64,000 bases of DNA from Anaerolineales bacterium (GCA_016927315.1 JAFGMV010000032.1:1-64000); one strand, 5' to 3'; shown: positions 24,982 to 34,126, counted from the first letter of the stretch. Made by a program: numbers and translations. Notes: a model not told the origin generated them from the letters alone.

Positions 24982-26181
24982 TTACGGGAATACATAGGGT
25001 CCGGCAGGGGCCGGTTCAAGGAAGTATACCGTAACCCACTCTGACCATGAGACCCATTCTTCATCACTGTAACCCAGGTCGATCCACAGTTTTCCGGGAA
25101 TTCCGCCGCCTACATCTTCAATCGTGGCCAGTCCATATCCGGGAATGTACACAGCCTGTCCTTGCATGGCCTGGTACATGTCGTACGTAACTGCCACGAC
25201 GCCCTTTTGAACCGGTTTCCCGCTGGCAGTGCCAGGATAACAGCGGTCCGCACCCGAGTTGCAGGGCGAGTACGATGTTGCGTACATCTGGACAGCCCGC
25301 CAGTAACTTACCTGGCCACCGGGGATATCCAGCGTTTTGGAAACGATTTTGGTGCCATACCCTACGATGCGCGTCTGCGGTGGGCGTACCAGGTTCTCAC
25401 TCTCGGTCTCGCGCGAGACTTCCTGGCCGTCTTCGTAGCGGATGCGCACCCGGCTGATTGATAGACCCGGCTGCCCGGGCTGCAGGACCTGCTCCAGATC
25501 CAGTTCAACTTCATCCGAAGCGACATATTCCGTATCGTACGGGAGAACTTTCTGGGTCAGCTGGATATTCTCTTGGACGCGAATAACCCGGATCCGGCCG
25601 TCCTCTGGCAGCCCCTCATCTTCACCCGGCTGGCTGATATCCAGTCCGACCAACGGGAGCCCGGCCTCTGCCAGGGCTTCAGAGACTGTCTCTGCTGACG
25701 ATAAGATGGAGATCACCTGGTCGCCGACTTGCACACTGTAAGGCTTTGCCTGGGAATACGTGACGGTCAGCGGGCTGGAGAGGATCGTGTTTGCTGGTGG
25801 TTCTACCCGGTCGGAGGCCTTGAGTTGGAAACCGTTTTCAGTCAGCGCTTCTCCAACTGTCCGGGCGGAGGTTTGGATGATTTGCTGGCCGCCATTGGCA
25901 TACAGGATCATATCCCTGGCCCGGCGAAGCTGCAGGGTGTGACTGGATGCGTTTGGCAGGGGTTGATCCATTGGAACCGGTAATCCATGGTACAGTACCC
26001 TGTCGGCCGGGGAGAATTCCAGCCCGGCCTGTGCCAGCAGACCGGCCGGCGTGCGCTCGCTGCTTTGCAGGGTAATCACATCTTCGCCGTCGATGATTGT
26101 AAAGCTGGCGGATGGATTTGCCGCAGCACAGGCAGAGAACAGGCAAACGAACACCAGCGTGACCCACAGTGTGCCTTTCAT
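24982..26181 (-). CDS. YabE-like lipoprotein with DUF348, G5 and 3D domains
   Basis: A 399-residue lipoprotein (lipobox FSAC). Three DUF348 repeats (ERTPAGLLAQAG, ARTVGEALTENG and AETVSEALAEAG regions) are followed by a G5 domain (about 225-295). A C-terminal 3D domain contains YATSYSPCNSGADRCYPGTASG with the conserved Asp residues. The architecture is that of YabE/Rpf-like cell-wall remodelling factors, probably murein lytic. Proximity to ksgA is also seen in Firmicutes. It is the first gene of the run toward rsmA. Confidence 0.86.
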   Translation of the reverse strand: MKGTLWVTLVFVCLFSACAAANPSASFTIIDGEDVITLQSSERTPAGLLAQAGLEFSPADRVLYHGLPVPMDQPLPNASSHTLQLRRARDMILYANGGQQIIQTSARTVGEALTENGFQLKASDRVEPPANTILSSPLTVTYSQAKPYSVQVGDQVISILSSAETVSEALAEAGLPLVGLDISQPGEDEGLPEDGRIRVIRVQENIQLTQKVLPYDTEYVASDEVELDLEQVLQPGQPGLSISRVRIRYEDGQEVSRETESENLVRPPQTRIVGYGTKIVSKTLDIPGGQVSYWRAVQMYATSYSPCNSGADRCYPGTASGKPVQKGVVAVTYDMYQAMQGQAVYIPGYGLATIEDVGGGIPGKLWIDLGYSDEEWVSWSEWVTVYFLEPAPAGPYVFP

Positions 26182-26248
26182 ATGCGTATTCTAATTCAAA
26201 ATCGGAATTAATTCCTGCCGCCTGCTGCACTTTTGTGTACCGGCAAGT

Positions 26249-26716
26249 TTACTCCCGGTTCTCCGGTTTATCACGGAAGGATTTCGCTTCCACCCATCCG
26301 TTGCTTGCTTCTGGACGGTAATCGAATTTAGGTACATAGGGTTTGATATCGAGCAACGGGGTTCTGTCCAGGACGTCGATCTGGCTGACTTGCAGGATAT
26401 TTTCCTGCCTGCTTTCCAGTTTCACAATCGAAATCCCGATACTGTTTGGGCGGCAGGGGTGCCGGGTGGCAAAAACCCCATGCGGGGCGTCGTCCAGGAA
26501 TGGAGGTCGGGATAATGTCACTTCTCCTGCCCGGTCGAAAAGATAGATTAGTATGAGGTGTGAGAAGGTTTCGATGGTTTCAAGCCCTTCTTCATATTCC
26601 GGGAAGAGTTCAACTCGACCAACGCCTCCTGGCGCGGCTGTCCCCTGAATGGGGCAATCTTCTTTGGTTGGATAAGGGGTAAAGATGGTTCCGATTTGGG
26701 TGAGTTCGAATTTCAT
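26249..26716 (-). CDS. trmO: TrmO-family tRNA methyltransferase
   Basis: A 155-residue TrmO (YaeB/UPF0066) protein, which methylates N6-threonylcarbamoyladenosine at position 37 of tRNA. Visible family signatures are IGTIFTPY at the start, FSHLILIYLFD, FATRHPCRPNSIGISIVKL and LDIKPYVPKFD. The C-terminal domain of the E. coli enzyme is absent, as in many archaeal and bacterial short forms. It is a single gene. Confidence 0.87.
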   Translation of the reverse strand: MKFELTQIGTIFTPYPTKEDCPIQGTAAPGGVGRVELFPEYEEGLETIETFSHLILIYLFDRAGEVTLSRPPFLDDAPHGVFATRHPCRPNSIGISIVKLESRQENILQVSQIDVLDRTPLLDIKPYVPKFDYRPEASNGWVEAKSFRDKPENRE

Positions 26717-26852
26717 TGCTCGCTCCTGTCATGGTAACATACCCGGTGGTGGATGGTTTTCGTTGGTGTCTTGGTGCGTGTATTGTAAATCTGAGCGGAA
26801 CTGATGACAAGGACAGGGCATCCTGAATCGGCTGTTTGTCGCCGGCGCTAAT

Positions 26853-27000
26853 GGGTGCACTAAAATGTTGTAGCTTTTTCGCAGCGATGATATCCTCGGA
26901 CCAGCACCCCGATGGTTGATGCCTGGTAGAGGGCTTGATAGTAACCCTGCGGGACGTTCGAATCTGGTTATTTTACGGATTATTCGTATTCTCGCACTGA
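26853..27000 (+). repeat. Diverged copy of a small mobile-like element
   Basis: The left 18 bases, GGGTGCACTAAAATGTTG, are identical to the start of the element at 40771. Internal blocks also match, for example GGGACGTTC and the TGATAG-AACCCT area. The right terminal repeat has decayed, so the right boundary is approximate. Confidence 0.6.
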
Positions 27001-27030
27001 CCATATACCAGTGGATGAGTTTCAAAAGAG

Positions 27031-27036
27031 TATAAT
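27031..27036 (+). promoter_or_regulatory. -10 element, likely leaderless start of the cytochrome b gene
   Basis: TATAAT ends only 9 bases before ATG 27046, so the transcript would begin at or a base or two before the start codon. No Shine-Dalgarno sequence is seen. Confidence 0.45.
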
Positions 27037-27045
27037 TACTCAATC

Positions 27046-28767
27046 ATGGTGCGCTACCTGGAACTCATTGCAATCGTCTTTCTGGCAGTGGGGGGAATTT
27101 TACTGGCTTCAACTTCTGCGACAGCCTCTCCATCCCTGCAGGACACGGCGGTCGCACAGGCAACCCCGACATTCGCTCCTGCCCGACTCGACCGGCCGGC
27201 GACTGTTTTCCCGCCTTCCCAAGCGGATATTGGTGCACAGACGTATTGGGGCATGTGCATGGACTGTCATGGAGACCACGGCCAGGGCTTGACCGAAGAA
27301 TGGCTCAATTCTTATAAACCTGAGCTGCGGGATTGCTGGCAGTCCGGCTGCCATGGCGCGGATTATCCCGAGAACAGTTTCGAGATTCTAAAGGGTGGTG
27401 TGCCGGCCCTTTCCGGCCCGGGCAGCCTGGCCCGTTTCTCGAATGCCTATGAGCTGCAGGTCTTTATCCAGGAAAACATGCCGTTCTTCCCAACCGGGTC
27501 GCTGACCCCCGACGAGGCCTGGCCGCTGACGGCTTATGTCATGCGCTTGAACGACAGGCAGTTGGATACTCTGAATCTGGACGAAGTCAACGGCTCGGTA
27601 ATTCCTGTTCACCGGGATGTATCCCTGCCTGGTAAGCAGCTGCCGGGTGTTTTGATCCTGTCCACCGTGTTGCTGTTGGCTGCGGTTGGGCTGGCAGCCC
27701 GCAATAAACTGCTCTCAGGCGAATCTGTCCCGAAAGGACAGAGAGCAAATTTCTTCCACCATTTACACCCGGTGCGCATCCCTGCCCGGCAGTCTCGCTT
27801 TTGGTACACCCTGGGTGCGGGTGGACTGGCGGTCTTTCTGTCACTGGTCCTGTTGTTCACCGGTTTGCTGGAAATGTATTACTACATTCCAACACCGGAT
27901 CAGGCGGCTGTTTCAGTTGCAATGATCACAACGCTGGTGCCGTTTGGCAGCCTGGTCCGCAACCTGCATTTTTGGTCGGCACAGTTCTTGGTGATCGTAA
28001 TGACGATCCATTTGCTGCGGGTTACCCTGACCGGGGCATATGCTCCCCCGCGGCGTTTCAATTACCTCTTAGGGTTGGGGCTGCTGGTCTTGATCCTGCT
28101 GCTCGATTTTACCGGTTACGTGCTGCGCTGGGATGAGGGGATACGCTGGGCGCTGGTAGTGGGGACCAATCTGTTGAAGACCATTCCGTGGGTGGGAGAG
28201 GCCTTGTATCGGTTTGTGATTGGCGGAGATATTCCCGGTTCGGCTGCCCTGACGCGCTTCTATGCCTGGCACATATTCGGTCTGACGCTGGGAGCGGGAA
28301 TTCTGATCGTCTGGCATGCTTTCCGGGTGCGCCGCGATGGAGGGATCGCTGTCTCGCCTCCGGAGGTGCGGGCAGGGAAAGACCACATTACACGGTTTGA
28401 ACTGGTTCGAAGGGAGGGTCTGGCAATGGTGATCGCCGGCCTGGTGCTGGTGCTTTTCTCCCTGGCGGTTCCGGCTCCAATCGCCCCACCCATTTCGGAT
28501 GCCAGCGCGATGACCGGCGATTCCCGGGCGCCCTGGTTCTTCCTGTGGATACAACAGCTGCTGAAGTTTGGGGACCCGTTCCTATGGGGTGTCCTTGTTC
28601 CGGTACTGGTTGTTGTGGTCCTGGGCTTGCTGCCGTACCTGCTGCCCAATGCCAAAGCGGATGAGTTAGGCCGCTGGTTCCCGCCGGGTAACCGGATCGC
28701 CCAGGGGTTGTCTGTATTGATGATTCTGGCGATCCTGCTCTTGACGGTTTTAGGGGCGTTTCAATGA
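27046..28767 (+). CDS. Cytochrome b/b6-like protein with N-terminal cytochrome c domain
   Basis: A 573-residue fusion. After a signal anchor, residues 60-175 form a cytochrome c domain with CMDCH and a second possible heme site CWQSGCH (CX4CH). Residues 245-570 are a cytochrome b-type membrane domain. Its two His pairs are HFWSAQFLVIVMTIH and HIFGLTLGAGILIVWH, which should bind the two b hemes, and about eight helices are visible. With the next two genes it makes a cytochrome bc-type quinol oxidase module. It has a four-base overlap with the Rieske gene. Confidence 0.88.
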   Translation: MVRYLELIAIVFLAVGGILLASTSATASPSLQDTAVAQATPTFAPARLDRPATVFPPSQADIGAQTYWGMCMDCHGDHGQGLTEEWLNSYKPELRDCWQSGCHGADYPENSFEILKGGVPALSGPGSLARFSNAYELQVFIQENMPFFPTGSLTPDEAWPLTAYVMRLNDRQLDTLNLDEVNGSVIPVHRDVSLPGKQLPGVLILSTVLLLAAVGLAARNKLLSGESVPKGQRANFFHHLHPVRIPARQSRFWYTLGAGGLAVFLSLVLLFTGLLEMYYYIPTPDQAAVSVAMITTLVPFGSLVRNLHFWSAQFLVIVMTIHLLRVTLTGAYAPPRRFNYLLGLGLLVLILLLDFTGYVLRWDEGIRWALVVGTNLLKTIPWVGEALYRFVIGGDIPGSAALTRFYAWHIFGLTLGAGILIVWHAFRVRRDGGIAVSPPEVRAGKDHITRFELVRREGLAMVIAGLVLVLFSLAVPAPIAPPISDASAMTGDSRAPWFFLWIQQLLKFGDPFLWGVLVPVLVVVVLGLLPYLLPNAKADELGRWFPPGNRIAQGLSVLMILAILLLTVLGAFQ

Positions 28768-29207
28768 GTGATCGCCGGCCGTTCTCCCGGCGTGATTTCG
28801 TCAACATGGCGGTCCATGCCCTACTGAGTCTGGGTGGTGTAATCGGGTTGGGTGGCTTGGTGCGTTTTTTCAGTTATGAACCTGATCCAGGTCCTCCCGA
28901 CGAGTATAACCTGGGTGCGGCTGTGGATTACCCGCCTGGTTCACGAACGGTCCGGCTGGATATTCCGGCAGTGATCTACAACCGTGATGGGAAACTTGTG
29001 GCCTACAGCCTGACCTGCACCCACCTGGGCTGCACAGTGGAAGAAGATAAACAGGGAGGTTTTGTCTGTCCCTGCCACCAATCCCGCTTTGATGCAGATG
29101 GAAGCGTGCTGGCAGGGCCGGCACAGAAGTCACTGCCTGAACTGCGCCTGGAGGTACAGGAAGACGGCGCCCTGCACCTGTATGCTCCTGGTGGAGGGCA
29201 TCGATGA
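28764..29207 (+). CDS. Rieske iron-sulfur protein
   Basis: A 147-residue protein with an N-terminal membrane anchor (about 8-33, preceded by the twin-Arg-like segment RRDF). The Rieske 2Fe-2S motifs are CTHLGC and CPCHQSRF. It is the electron acceptor from quinol in a cytochrome bc complex. Both ends overlap neighbouring genes by ATGA, so the three subunits are made in step. Confidence 0.94.
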   Translation: MSDRRPFSRRDFVNMAVHALLSLGGVIGLGGLVRFFSYEPDPGPPDEYNLGAAVDYPPGSRTVRLDIPAVIYNRDGKLVAYSLTCTHLGCTVEEDKQGGFVCPCHQSRFDADGSVLAGPAQKSLPELRLEVQEDGALHLYAPGGGHR

Positions 29208-30112
29208 AGACAGCCATGAAGTGGGTTGGAATACTCCTGGGGGCCGTGCTTGGCTTATGGGTGATCGTTGTTCTGGTCCTGTACAGTATCGGGCAGGCGC
29301 GCCTGAACAAGAAATATGATATCGTTGTTGGGCTGGTTTCCGTCCCGGCTGAGGCTGAGGCGCTGGCAGAAGGCAGGCGCATCTTCCGTTATCGCGGCTG
29401 TGAGGCCTGTCATGGTGAGCAGCTCGAGGGTGTGGTCTACCTGGATAACCCGGCGCTGGGGCAGGTCATCACCCCTAACCTGACTGGCGGGCTGGGGGGC
29501 ATCGGCTTGCAGCGCAGCGATCAGGACCTGATCAGGTCTATTAAACACGGGGTCGGCCCGGATGGCACACCGCTGCTTTTCATGCCTTCGACTGAGTTTT
29601 ATTACCTGAGCGATGAAGACCTGGGGAAGATACTGGCCTATATCCGCAGTGTTCCCCCGGTCAACAACCAGCCGCAGCCCAGCCAGCTGTCCTTTACCGG
29701 GTTTGTAGTGATGAACGTTACCAAAGCCATTACCTTCCTGCCGGCAGAACTGGTCCCGCATGACCAGGAAGCGCCTGCCCCACCGGAGCCAGGAACCACC
29801 GCAGAATATGGTCAATATCTGTCGATCTCTTGCATGGTTTGTCATGGCCCGGCCCTCTCGGGTGGGGATATCCCCGGTTTTCCTCCGGAATGGCCGGCGC
29901 CTCCCAACCTGACCTCCGGGGCGGGCAGCCGCCTGCCGGCCTGGGGCGAGGACGGCTTTATCGAGATCATCCGTATGGGAAAGAAACACGGACGAAGGAT
30001 CAACCCGGATTACATGCCCTGGACTTCCTACCGGCACATGACTGATGATGAACTGCGGGCAGTTTACACCTACCTGATGTCACTGCCTCCGGAAGAGTTT
30101 GGTAATCGCTAG
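29204..30112 (+). CDS. Membrane-anchored diheme cytochrome c
   Basis: A 302-residue protein with one N-terminal helix (about 6-27) and two class I cytochrome c domains, marked by CEACH and CMVCH. Likely axial Met residues lie in LLFMPSTEF and DYMPWTSY. It would carry electrons from the Rieske protein to a terminal acceptor, replacing cytochrome c1. The gene ends in a four-base overlap with the convergent GH5 gene. Confidence 0.9.
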   Translation: MKTAMKWVGILLGAVLGLWVIVVLVLYSIGQARLNKKYDIVVGLVSVPAEAEALAEGRRIFRYRGCEACHGEQLEGVVYLDNPALGQVITPNLTGGLGGIGLQRSDQDLIRSIKHGVGPDGTPLLFMPSTEFYYLSDEDLGKILAYIRSVPPVNNQPQPSQLSFTGFVVMNVTKAITFLPAELVPHDQEAPAPPEPGTTAEYGQYLSISCMVCHGPALSGGDIPGFPPEWPAPPNLTSGAGSRLPAWGEDGFIEIIRMGKKHGRRINPDYMPWTSYRHMTDDELRAVYTYLMSLPPEEFGNR

Positions 30113-31443
30113 GGCGATGGGGTGTATTTCGTTACAAGTTGTTTTATACCCTCCCAGGTTTCACAGCGGTCGAACTCAAAAGAATCCAGTGCGCCCATCA
30201 GCGTTTCAAAGGGGAGTTCTTCAAAGACGCTGGTGTAGCCTTCTTTCAGGATGATCTGATTGCTGGCCAGGTAACGGAAACCAATCCTCAGCTTTTCGAG
30301 CCGCGTGATTTCAATGCTGTAACGCTTCAAGGCTTCCTCTGCATACCTTTCGCGCGCTTCGAATTCATCCCAGAAGAGCCAGCCATGATTGGCCTGCCTG
30401 GCAAACTGCATCCAGGAGGAATCGGCTTTGGGATGCAGTGTGCCCATGCTGCGTGCATCTTTATAAGCCCAGATCGACCAGGAGATGCCGCGCGCTTCGT
30501 AGATATCCAGGATATCTTCCAGCAAGCTTTCGTGCTTCTCACGATCCCCACGGCTGAACAACGCTCCGGTTTCCCCACACCACAAGGGACGTTTCAACCT
30601 TTGAAGCAGGTCATCCAACTGGACATCGATGGACAATTCTTCTTCAACCCTTTCTTTCTGGGTGGCTTTGGTAGAGATATCCTGGTGCAGGAAGGGATAA
30701 AAGTGGAAGCTGCAGGCCACGTTCGGATCTTCGAATGAGTCGAGCATATCAAAGCGGGCGGCGTACATATCCCCTTCGATGAACAGGATGTGGTTGGTGT
30801 CTACCGTGCGGATTTCACGGATCATTTCTTTATAGAAGCGGTTCAACAGGTCTTTATCCGGGACGAGCAGGACTGGTTCATTGAGCAGGTCGTAGGCTGC
30901 CACCCAGGGGTCATTGGCATAATGCCGGGCAATGTGTTTCCACAGCGCAATGGTTCGTCTGCGGAAGTCGGCATACTCCCACAGCAGGCTTTCTCCCAGG
31001 GCATTATCAGAGTGCCAGTCCGGGTTCTGCCCCCCGGGAGCGGCGTGCAGGTCCAGGATGGCGAAGATTTTGAATCGTCTGCATAATGCCAGGATGCGGT
31101 CAATCTGTTTGAAGCCGTCCTCTTTATACTGGTACGGGTTTTGGTCATCTTCAAACAGCCGGTAGTTGAAGGATACTCGCAGGGAATTGACGCCCAGACT
31201 CTTCAGGAAGGTAAAATCTTTTACATCAAGCAGGACCTGGTAGAAGCGCTCCCAGAACCTGGCTGCCCGCTTTTCTCCATAGGCCTTTGTAATGGCTGTT
31301 CGTATCTGCAGGTCTGTCCCCGGTATGCCGATCATGAAGTGTTCCAGGTTCAGCAGCGGTCCCAATCCGTAGCCGCGTAAGATGATTTTCTTGCTTCCCA
31401 GATAGAAATCCTGGCCTTGTACACGTAAATATTCAGTGCTCAT
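30109..31443 (-). CDS. Glycoside hydrolase family 5 protein
   Basis: A 444-residue TIM-barrel enzyme without a signal peptide, so probably cytosolic. GH5 landmarks are SLGVNSLRVSFNYR, AILDLHAAPGGQN, YDLLNEPVL with the acid/base Glu, and WCGETGALF with the nucleophile Glu. GH5 acts on beta-glucans, mannans or related glycosides; the subfamily is not clear. The start at 31443 is supported by AAGGAA just upstream. Confidence 0.87.
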   Translation of the reverse strand: MSTEYLRVQGQDFYLGSKKIILRGYGLGPLLNLEHFMIGIPGTDLQIRTAITKAYGEKRAARFWERFYQVLLDVKDFTFLKSLGVNSLRVSFNYRLFEDDQNPYQYKEDGFKQIDRILALCRRFKIFAILDLHAAPGGQNPDWHSDNALGESLLWEYADFRRRTIALWKHIARHYANDPWVAAYDLLNEPVLLVPDKDLLNRFYKEMIREIRTVDTNHILFIEGDMYAARFDMLDSFEDPNVACSFHFYPFLHQDISTKATQKERVEEELSIDVQLDDLLQRLKRPLWCGETGALFSRGDREKHESLLEDILDIYEARGISWSIWAYKDARSMGTLHPKADSSWMQFARQANHGWLFWDEFEARERYAEEALKRYSIEITRLEKLRIGFRYLASNQIILKEGYTSVFEELPFETLMGALDSFEFDRCETWEGIKQLVTKYTPSP

Positions 31444-31565
31444 TTGTGGTTCCTTCCTGTTTGTGCATGATGCGAAGCTGAGAGGATTCTACTGTAAACA
31501 AGGCTGGATGGGAACTTTTCTGTTCAACCAGGCGTCTTACTCAGGAGTCGAAAGGAGTTTGAGAA

Positions 31566-31988
31566 ATGAAGCGATTCAATTGGCTAACAGCCCTGGTTTG
31601 CTCTGCTGTCTTGGTATCGTCGTGCAGCCCGATCGGGGTAACCAATGATCCCCTGGACGAGACTTCCTGGGAACTTTATGCCTATCGAAAAACTGCCCTG
31701 CTCGAAGGCAGTACGATTACGATCCGATTTGAAGATGGACAGGTGAGTGGTAATTCAGGTTGTAACGGATATGGCGGCCGTTATGAAGTCTATGGGGACA
31801 GGATTACTGTCTCCGAGTTGTTTTCGACCATGATGGCCTGTCTGGGCCCTGAGGGACTCATGGAGCAGGAACAGCGATACCTGGGTTATCTGGGGACTGC
31901 AAGAACATACCGCTTGAAAGATGGGCAGTTGTTGGTTTACTGGAATGAGCACGAAGCCCTGACGTTTGTGCCTGCTGTCCAGGAATAA
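31566..31988 (+). CDS. META-domain lipoprotein (HslJ-like)
   Basis: A 140-residue lipoprotein (lipobox VSSC) with a single META domain: SWELYAYR, the GNSGCNGYGGRYE core and MMACLGPEGLMEQEQRYL. META proteins such as HslJ occur in the envelope and are linked to heat and antibiotic stress. The exact role is unknown. AAAGGAG at 31550-31556 precedes ATG 31566. Confidence 0.85.
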   Translation: MKRFNWLTALVCSAVLVSSCSPIGVTNDPLDETSWELYAYRKTALLEGSTITIRFEDGQVSGNSGCNGYGGRYEVYGDRITVSELFSTMMACLGPEGLMEQEQRYLGYLGTARTYRLKDGQLLVYWNEHEALTFVPAVQE

Positions 31989-32049
31989 GAAATCCCCGGG
32001 TTATACCGGGTTGGAATACCTTCTATGGATTAAACGGTCTCGATTGCTT

Positions 32050-32240
32050 TCTGCATTTTTCCTTCACCTGGCGGTGACCTCTGTCTGGCCGTTTTCCCCT
32101 TACTGGATGATGCCATTGCAGGGCAGCAGCAGTCCCAGGTTGTATCCTTCAGCTTGCAGGGTACGGGATGCAAAGTGTGGGTTGCAGGCGCCCAGCCTCT
32201 TTTTCAAGGCGGCCTGCACATTGATTCCGGTCAGATGCCG
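32050..32240 (-). pseudogene. Remnant of a DUF302 protein
   Basis: The minus-strand frame reads VQAALKKRLG, ACNPHFASRTLQAE and GLLLPCNGIIQ, matching the core of DUF302 proteins. The frame is broken by a TAA after IIQ and by further stops downstream, and several residues between the two core blocks are missing. It is part of a decaying stretch that includes the interrupted membrane protein upstream. Confidence 0.55.
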
Positions 32241-32364
32241 GCTGGAGGCAGGAAGACTTGATACGTTTCTTCCTGAACAGTTACTCAGTATTGACGGACA
32301 TCCTGGAAAGTGGAAGCAGCAGTACGATCCTGGCAATCATGGCTGCCAGTCCCCTGCCAATCAG

Positions 32365-32883
32365 CTAGCCAAGTCCAAAACCAAAGGTATCGAAGATCGG
32401 TTCAACAAGTACAAAGCCCATCAGACCGCCCACTGTCCAGGCCACCAGGCTGCCGTCGATCCACCAGCCCTTCCTGGCGGCCTTCAAACCGATTGTCTGC
32501 AAGATGCCGCTCATCAGACTGGCAATTGGCCGGCCGATTGGACTGCCTCCTCCAAGGATATATGCCGTCCAGCCGATGGCGCTAGCCAGCGCCCACCAGC
32601 CGCCAAGTGGAAGGTACCCGCGCGGTGCAAACCACTGCATAATCCCCAGTCAGGCGCCGAACGCTGCCCAGTTGCCCATATTACCAAATCCCCGGGATCC
32701 CATCACGGCGCTGATTCCTCCACCCAGGGCGCCGTCGATCAGGCAGGCGGTCAGCCATTGGAACCAGGGTAGTGGATCGTGGGCTGCCTGTGTGGGTTTG
32801 AGTGCTCCTTCAATACCACTGAGTAAGCATGGGATGGCATAGGCAACCACAACGCTGGCGATCATCATCAGGATTTCTTCCAT
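32365..32883 (-). pseudogene. Small membrane protein interrupted by one in-frame UGA
   Basis: Two minus-strand frames (32883-32650 and 32640-32365) lie in the same phase, separated by a single TGA (32652-32650) and three further codons. Together they would encode about 170 residues, with several Gly-rich hydrophobic segments and no domain I recognise. The interruption lies in the middle of the chain, between AAFGA and LGIMQW. Either the gene has a nonsense mutation or the UGA is read through (it is followed by C, a leaky context). Confidence 0.55.
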
Positions 32884-32947
32884 AACTCCCTCCAGTGAAA
32901 GGTTGCTTTCTCCGTGTATATCATTTTCGAGCAGCTTACAACAAAAA

Positions 32948-32976
32948 TTGACATTCCACCGGTTTTCGCTTATAAG
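32948..32976 (+). promoter_or_regulatory. Sigma-70 promoter of the HhH protein
   Basis: A perfect TTGACA at 32948-32953 and TATAAG at 32971-32976 are spaced by 17 bases. The transcript would start near 32983, giving a leader of about 30 bases before ATG 33014. Confidence 0.75.
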
Positions 32977-33013
32977 TAGGGCAGCACGGTCTTATTTGAT
33001 TATTGGAGGTGTT

Positions 33014-33415
33014 ATGTACTCGATCATACTGTTCAGTGAGGAAAATACAGGACAGAATTTGGTCTGGTGGCTGGCTGCTGCCCTGGCCTTTTTCTTTTTA
33101 ATGTCACTGATTGGTTGGTGGGTCAGCCGTAAAGAAGGTGTTGGAACCGAGGTTGGAAAAACCGTTGCGGATGATCTGACAAAGATCGAGGGGATTGGAC
33201 CGAAGGTGAAGAAGATTCTCAACTCGGCCGGTATTACGACCTTTGCAGACTTGGCAAAAGCCAAGGCGAAGGATATTGATAAACTCCTGGATGCCGAAGG
33301 GTTGCAGATGATGGACTCAATCGAGTGGATCCAGCAGGCCAAACTGGCGGCGAAAGGGGATTGGAACGCGCTGCAGAAATTACAGGACGGACTCAAAGGC
33401 GGACGCCGTGCCTGA
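33014..33415 (+). CDS. Membrane-anchored helix-hairpin-helix protein
   Basis: A 133-residue protein with one N-terminal membrane helix (about 14-36) and a C-terminal helix-hairpin-helix domain (DLTKIEGIGPKVKKILNSAG, then ITTFADLAKA). Related HhH modules follow membrane helices in ribosomal L21-like or DUF4332 proteins. Nucleic-acid binding is possible but unproven. GGAGG at 33005-33009, the clear promoter and a strong terminator make this a well-defined single gene. Confidence 0.83.
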   Translation: MYSIILFSEENTGQNLVWWLAAALAFFFLMSLIGWWVSRKEGVGTEVGKTVADDLTKIEGIGPKVKKILNSAGITTFADLAKAKAKDIDKLLDAEGLQMMDSIEWIQQAKLAAKGDWNALQKLQDGLKGGRRA

Positions 33416-33427
33416 GTTCGCTGACTG

Positions 33428-33461
33428 GAACCTCGAGATCGCTCGGGGTTCTTTTTTTTTT
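33428..33461 (+). terminator. Strong intrinsic terminator
   Basis: A 10-bp stem (33428-33437 with 33442-33451), a 4-base loop and ten T residues, immediately after the HhH gene. Confidence 0.92.
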
Positions 33462-33646
33462 ATAATGCCATTGGGCGTTCCTGGCTGACCGTCTCAATCA
33501 GTTCGTGGGGAGTATCGTTCATAAGAACATTTCCGAAAAGTGATGGCCTTGTGCCAAGTTGATAATTCGATATAATCAGGAAAAGTTATCAAACTATTTG
33601 CCTGCGGTCAATGCGTGTGAGAATACATTCCTTGGAGGTCACATTG

Positions 33647-34126
33647 ATGAAGCGGTTGTTTTGTCTGTTTGTTATTAGCATAATACTTTTGATCAATCTG
33701 GCAGCCTGTTCACCGGGGAATACTGAACCGGAAGTTGACACTGCCGGAACACTTGCAGCGCAAATGGCACAGGAAATTCTGGTTCAGACCGCGGCTGCAG
33801 CTTCGCCAACTCCTTTGCCGCCGACAGCAACCCTAACGCCAACTGCAACACTTACCCCTGAACCTACTGCAACTCAGGGAACGCTTTCGCCGTCCAGGGT
33901 AAACAAGTTTGCTTCTTGCTGGTTTGGACCCGGATCCAGTTATCAGCTCGATAGTAATATTTCCGAAAAAAAGAAAGTTGAAATTGTTGGTCTTGGCAGT
34001 GAACCGGGTTGGTATGTGATTATCAATCCCTATTTTCATAAGCAGTGCTGGATCAGAATGGAAGATGTTGATGTAGACCCGGCCAGGGATCTTTCCGTCT
34101 TACCAGTGATGACCCCAAAGCCTTAA
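33647..34126 (+). CDS. SH3-like domain lipoprotein
   Basis: A 159-residue lipoprotein (lipobox LAAC) with a Thr/Pro spacer of repeated TPTAT type. A compact SH3-like domain follows, with the FGPGSSYQL turn, two Cys residues (SCWF and KQCWI) and GSEPGWYVI. It is one of several related surface lipoproteins in this window and may bind cell-wall glycans. GGAGG at 33632-33636 supports ATG 33647. Confidence 0.75.
   Translation: MKRLFCLFVISIILLINLAACSPGNTEPEVDTAGTLAAQMAQEILVQTAAAASPTPLPPTATLTPTATLTPEPTATQGTLSPSRVNKFASCWFGPGSSYQLDSNISEKKKVEIVGLGSEPGWYVIINPYFHKQCWIRMEDVDVDPARDLSVLPVMTPKP

Larger units (their letters stand above)
26717..27045. other. Intergenic region with degraded repeat copy
   Basis: No gene. 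The region contains a diverged copy of the small inverted-repeat element described at 40771-40914, plus the promoter of the cytochrome b gene at its right edge. Confidence 0.5.

Noticed and set aside
26853-27000. A tRNA-like T-loop (GTTCGAATC) in the intergenic region
   Set aside because: No acceptor stem or anticodon arm can be built around it. It lies inside the repeat element.
31966-32772. A 268-codon plus-strand frame after the META gene
   Set aside because: Its residue composition is unlike a real protein, and it lies antisense to the DUF302 remnant and the membrane protein.
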